A stretch of 7,111 bases of DNA from contig JAJZCT010000171.1 of assembly GCA_021828925.1 (NCBI GenBank), forward strand, positions 1 through 7,111. Reading direction: 5' to 3'. The translations under genes and the position numbers were made by a program. The notes beneath the pieces are model-generated. The model saw only the letters and a list, made by a program, of their open reading frames with translations. It was not told the origin of the DNA and searched no databases. Shown piece after piece: positions 6,458-7,111 of the stretch (within the stretch, counting starts at the first letter, position 1; the number at the start of each line of letters is the position of its first letter). The stretch comes from Planctomycetota bacterium. Lineage in GTDB: Bacteria > Planctomycetota > Phycisphaerae > WQYP01.

Positions 6458-6594
6458 GCTGTTCCTTTTTCCGCAGTCTAACCGATCCACTGGCCGACGA
6501 TAATATCATATATGACGCTTGGTTGCTCTATCACGGGTCATGCTGTTCCTTTTTCCGCAGTCTAACCGATCCACTGGCCGACGATAATATCATA
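6427..6594. repeat. Perfect 84-bp tandem duplication over the deformylase start
   Basis: Bases 6427-6510 and 6511-6594 are identical over all 84 positions and directly abut, making the palindrome CATATATG at the junction (6507-6514). Each copy carries the deformylase leader, Shine-Dalgarno AGGA, ATG and the first ten codons. Identity stops sharply on both sides (T6426 against A6510, T6511 against C6595). Because 84 is a multiple of three, the reading frame is shared by both copies. Perfect identity suggests a recent event such as replication slippage; an assembly artefact cannot be excluded from sequence alone. Confidence 0.97.
6506..6541 (-). pseudogene. Duplicated deformylase start making an 11-codon decoy frame
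   Basis: The upstream copy of the tandem duplication repeats the deformylase ribosome binding site (AGGA at 6547-6550) and ATG (6541). Its frame reads MTRDRATKRHI and then meets TGA (6508-6506) created at the repeat junction. The real deformylase ATG follows about 48 bases later. If transcription begins upstream of both copies, ribosomes could load at this truncated start, giving an upstream open reading frame. Whether it is translated is unknown. Confidence 0.5.
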
Positions 6595-6619
6595 CCGAAA
6601 AAATTTCACGCGTTGGTAA
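6589..6619 (-). promoter_or_regulatory. Weak candidate promoter for deformylase
   Basis: On the minus strand TATGAT (6594-6589) matches five of six bases of the sigma-70 -10 box. TTACCA (6619-6614) is a partial -35 match with a long 19-base spacer. The -10-like sequence is repeated at 6510-6505 by the tandem duplication, so there could be two start points. One would include the decoy start and the other would skip it. Promoter rules in the likely host phylum are poorly known, so this is weak. Confidence 0.2.
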
Positions 6620-6676
6620 TCGCACGATCCGGCATTCGACGTGAACATAAATCCGTCAGTGAAACGCGGAAAATAG

Positions 6677-7111
<435 letters not shown>

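Noticed and set aside
5870..6490. Deformylase starting at ATG 6490.
   Set aside because: The ATG at 6457 has a well spaced AGGA site, whereas 6490 has none; the extra 11 codons contain that ribosome binding site itself.
6595..6676. Terminator after the CorC-like gene (TTTCAC and GTGAAATTTTTT on the minus strand).
   Set aside because: The arms are six bases and about 50 bases apart with no stable intervening structure; the T-run alone is not enough.

Overview
The window looks like a chromosomal segment of a moderately GC-rich Gram-negative bacterium, most probably a planctomycete (Phycisphaerae-like). The main clue is the 392..1252 protein. It combines an N-terminal 'KKDAATLYEVLG'-type motif, one membrane helix, a Pro-rich linker and a C-terminal SPOR-like domain, a layout I recall from planctomycete genomes. 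The taxonomic call rests on memory and is tentative.

Left edge (1..241, minus): the N-terminus of a membrane protein resembling BatA/BatB-type (aerotolerance regulator, VWA) proteins. It diverges from a plus-strand run of three genes. These are a SPOR-like membrane protein (392..1252), a family 2 polyprenyl-phosphate-type glycosyltransferase (1332..2414) and a family 39 (ArnT/PMT-like) integral membrane glycosyltransferase (2411..4240). The last two overlap by ATGA. GT2 + GT39 is the classical two-step logic: one enzyme loads a sugar on a lipid phosphate, and the other transfers it to an acceptor on the outer face of the inner membrane.

Centre (4370..5723, plus): a two-gene module overlapping by 8 bp. 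The second gene encodes a 93-residue HicA-like (dsRBD-fold) putative RNase toxin. The first encodes a protein of about 359 residues whose last ~75 residues look like a HicB-type antitoxin domain. Ahead of that lie about 260 residues of unrecognised N-terminal and OB-like sequence. This looks like a toxin-antitoxin system with an unusually large, multidomain antitoxin, and is the best candidate here for an undescribed system.

Right part (minus): peptide deformylase (5870..6457) and, at the edge, the C-terminal part of a CorC/HlyC-type CBS-domain membrane protein (6677..7111). Between them is a perfect 84-bp tandem duplication (6427..6594). It copies the deformylase ribosome binding site, start codon and first ten codons, creating a short decoy reading frame upstream of the real start. 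The convergent spacer between toxin and deformylase (5724..5869) holds no gene but several GC-rich hairpins. No tRNA, rRNA, CRISPR array or insertion sequence was seen, and no stretch over 300 bases lacks a gene.
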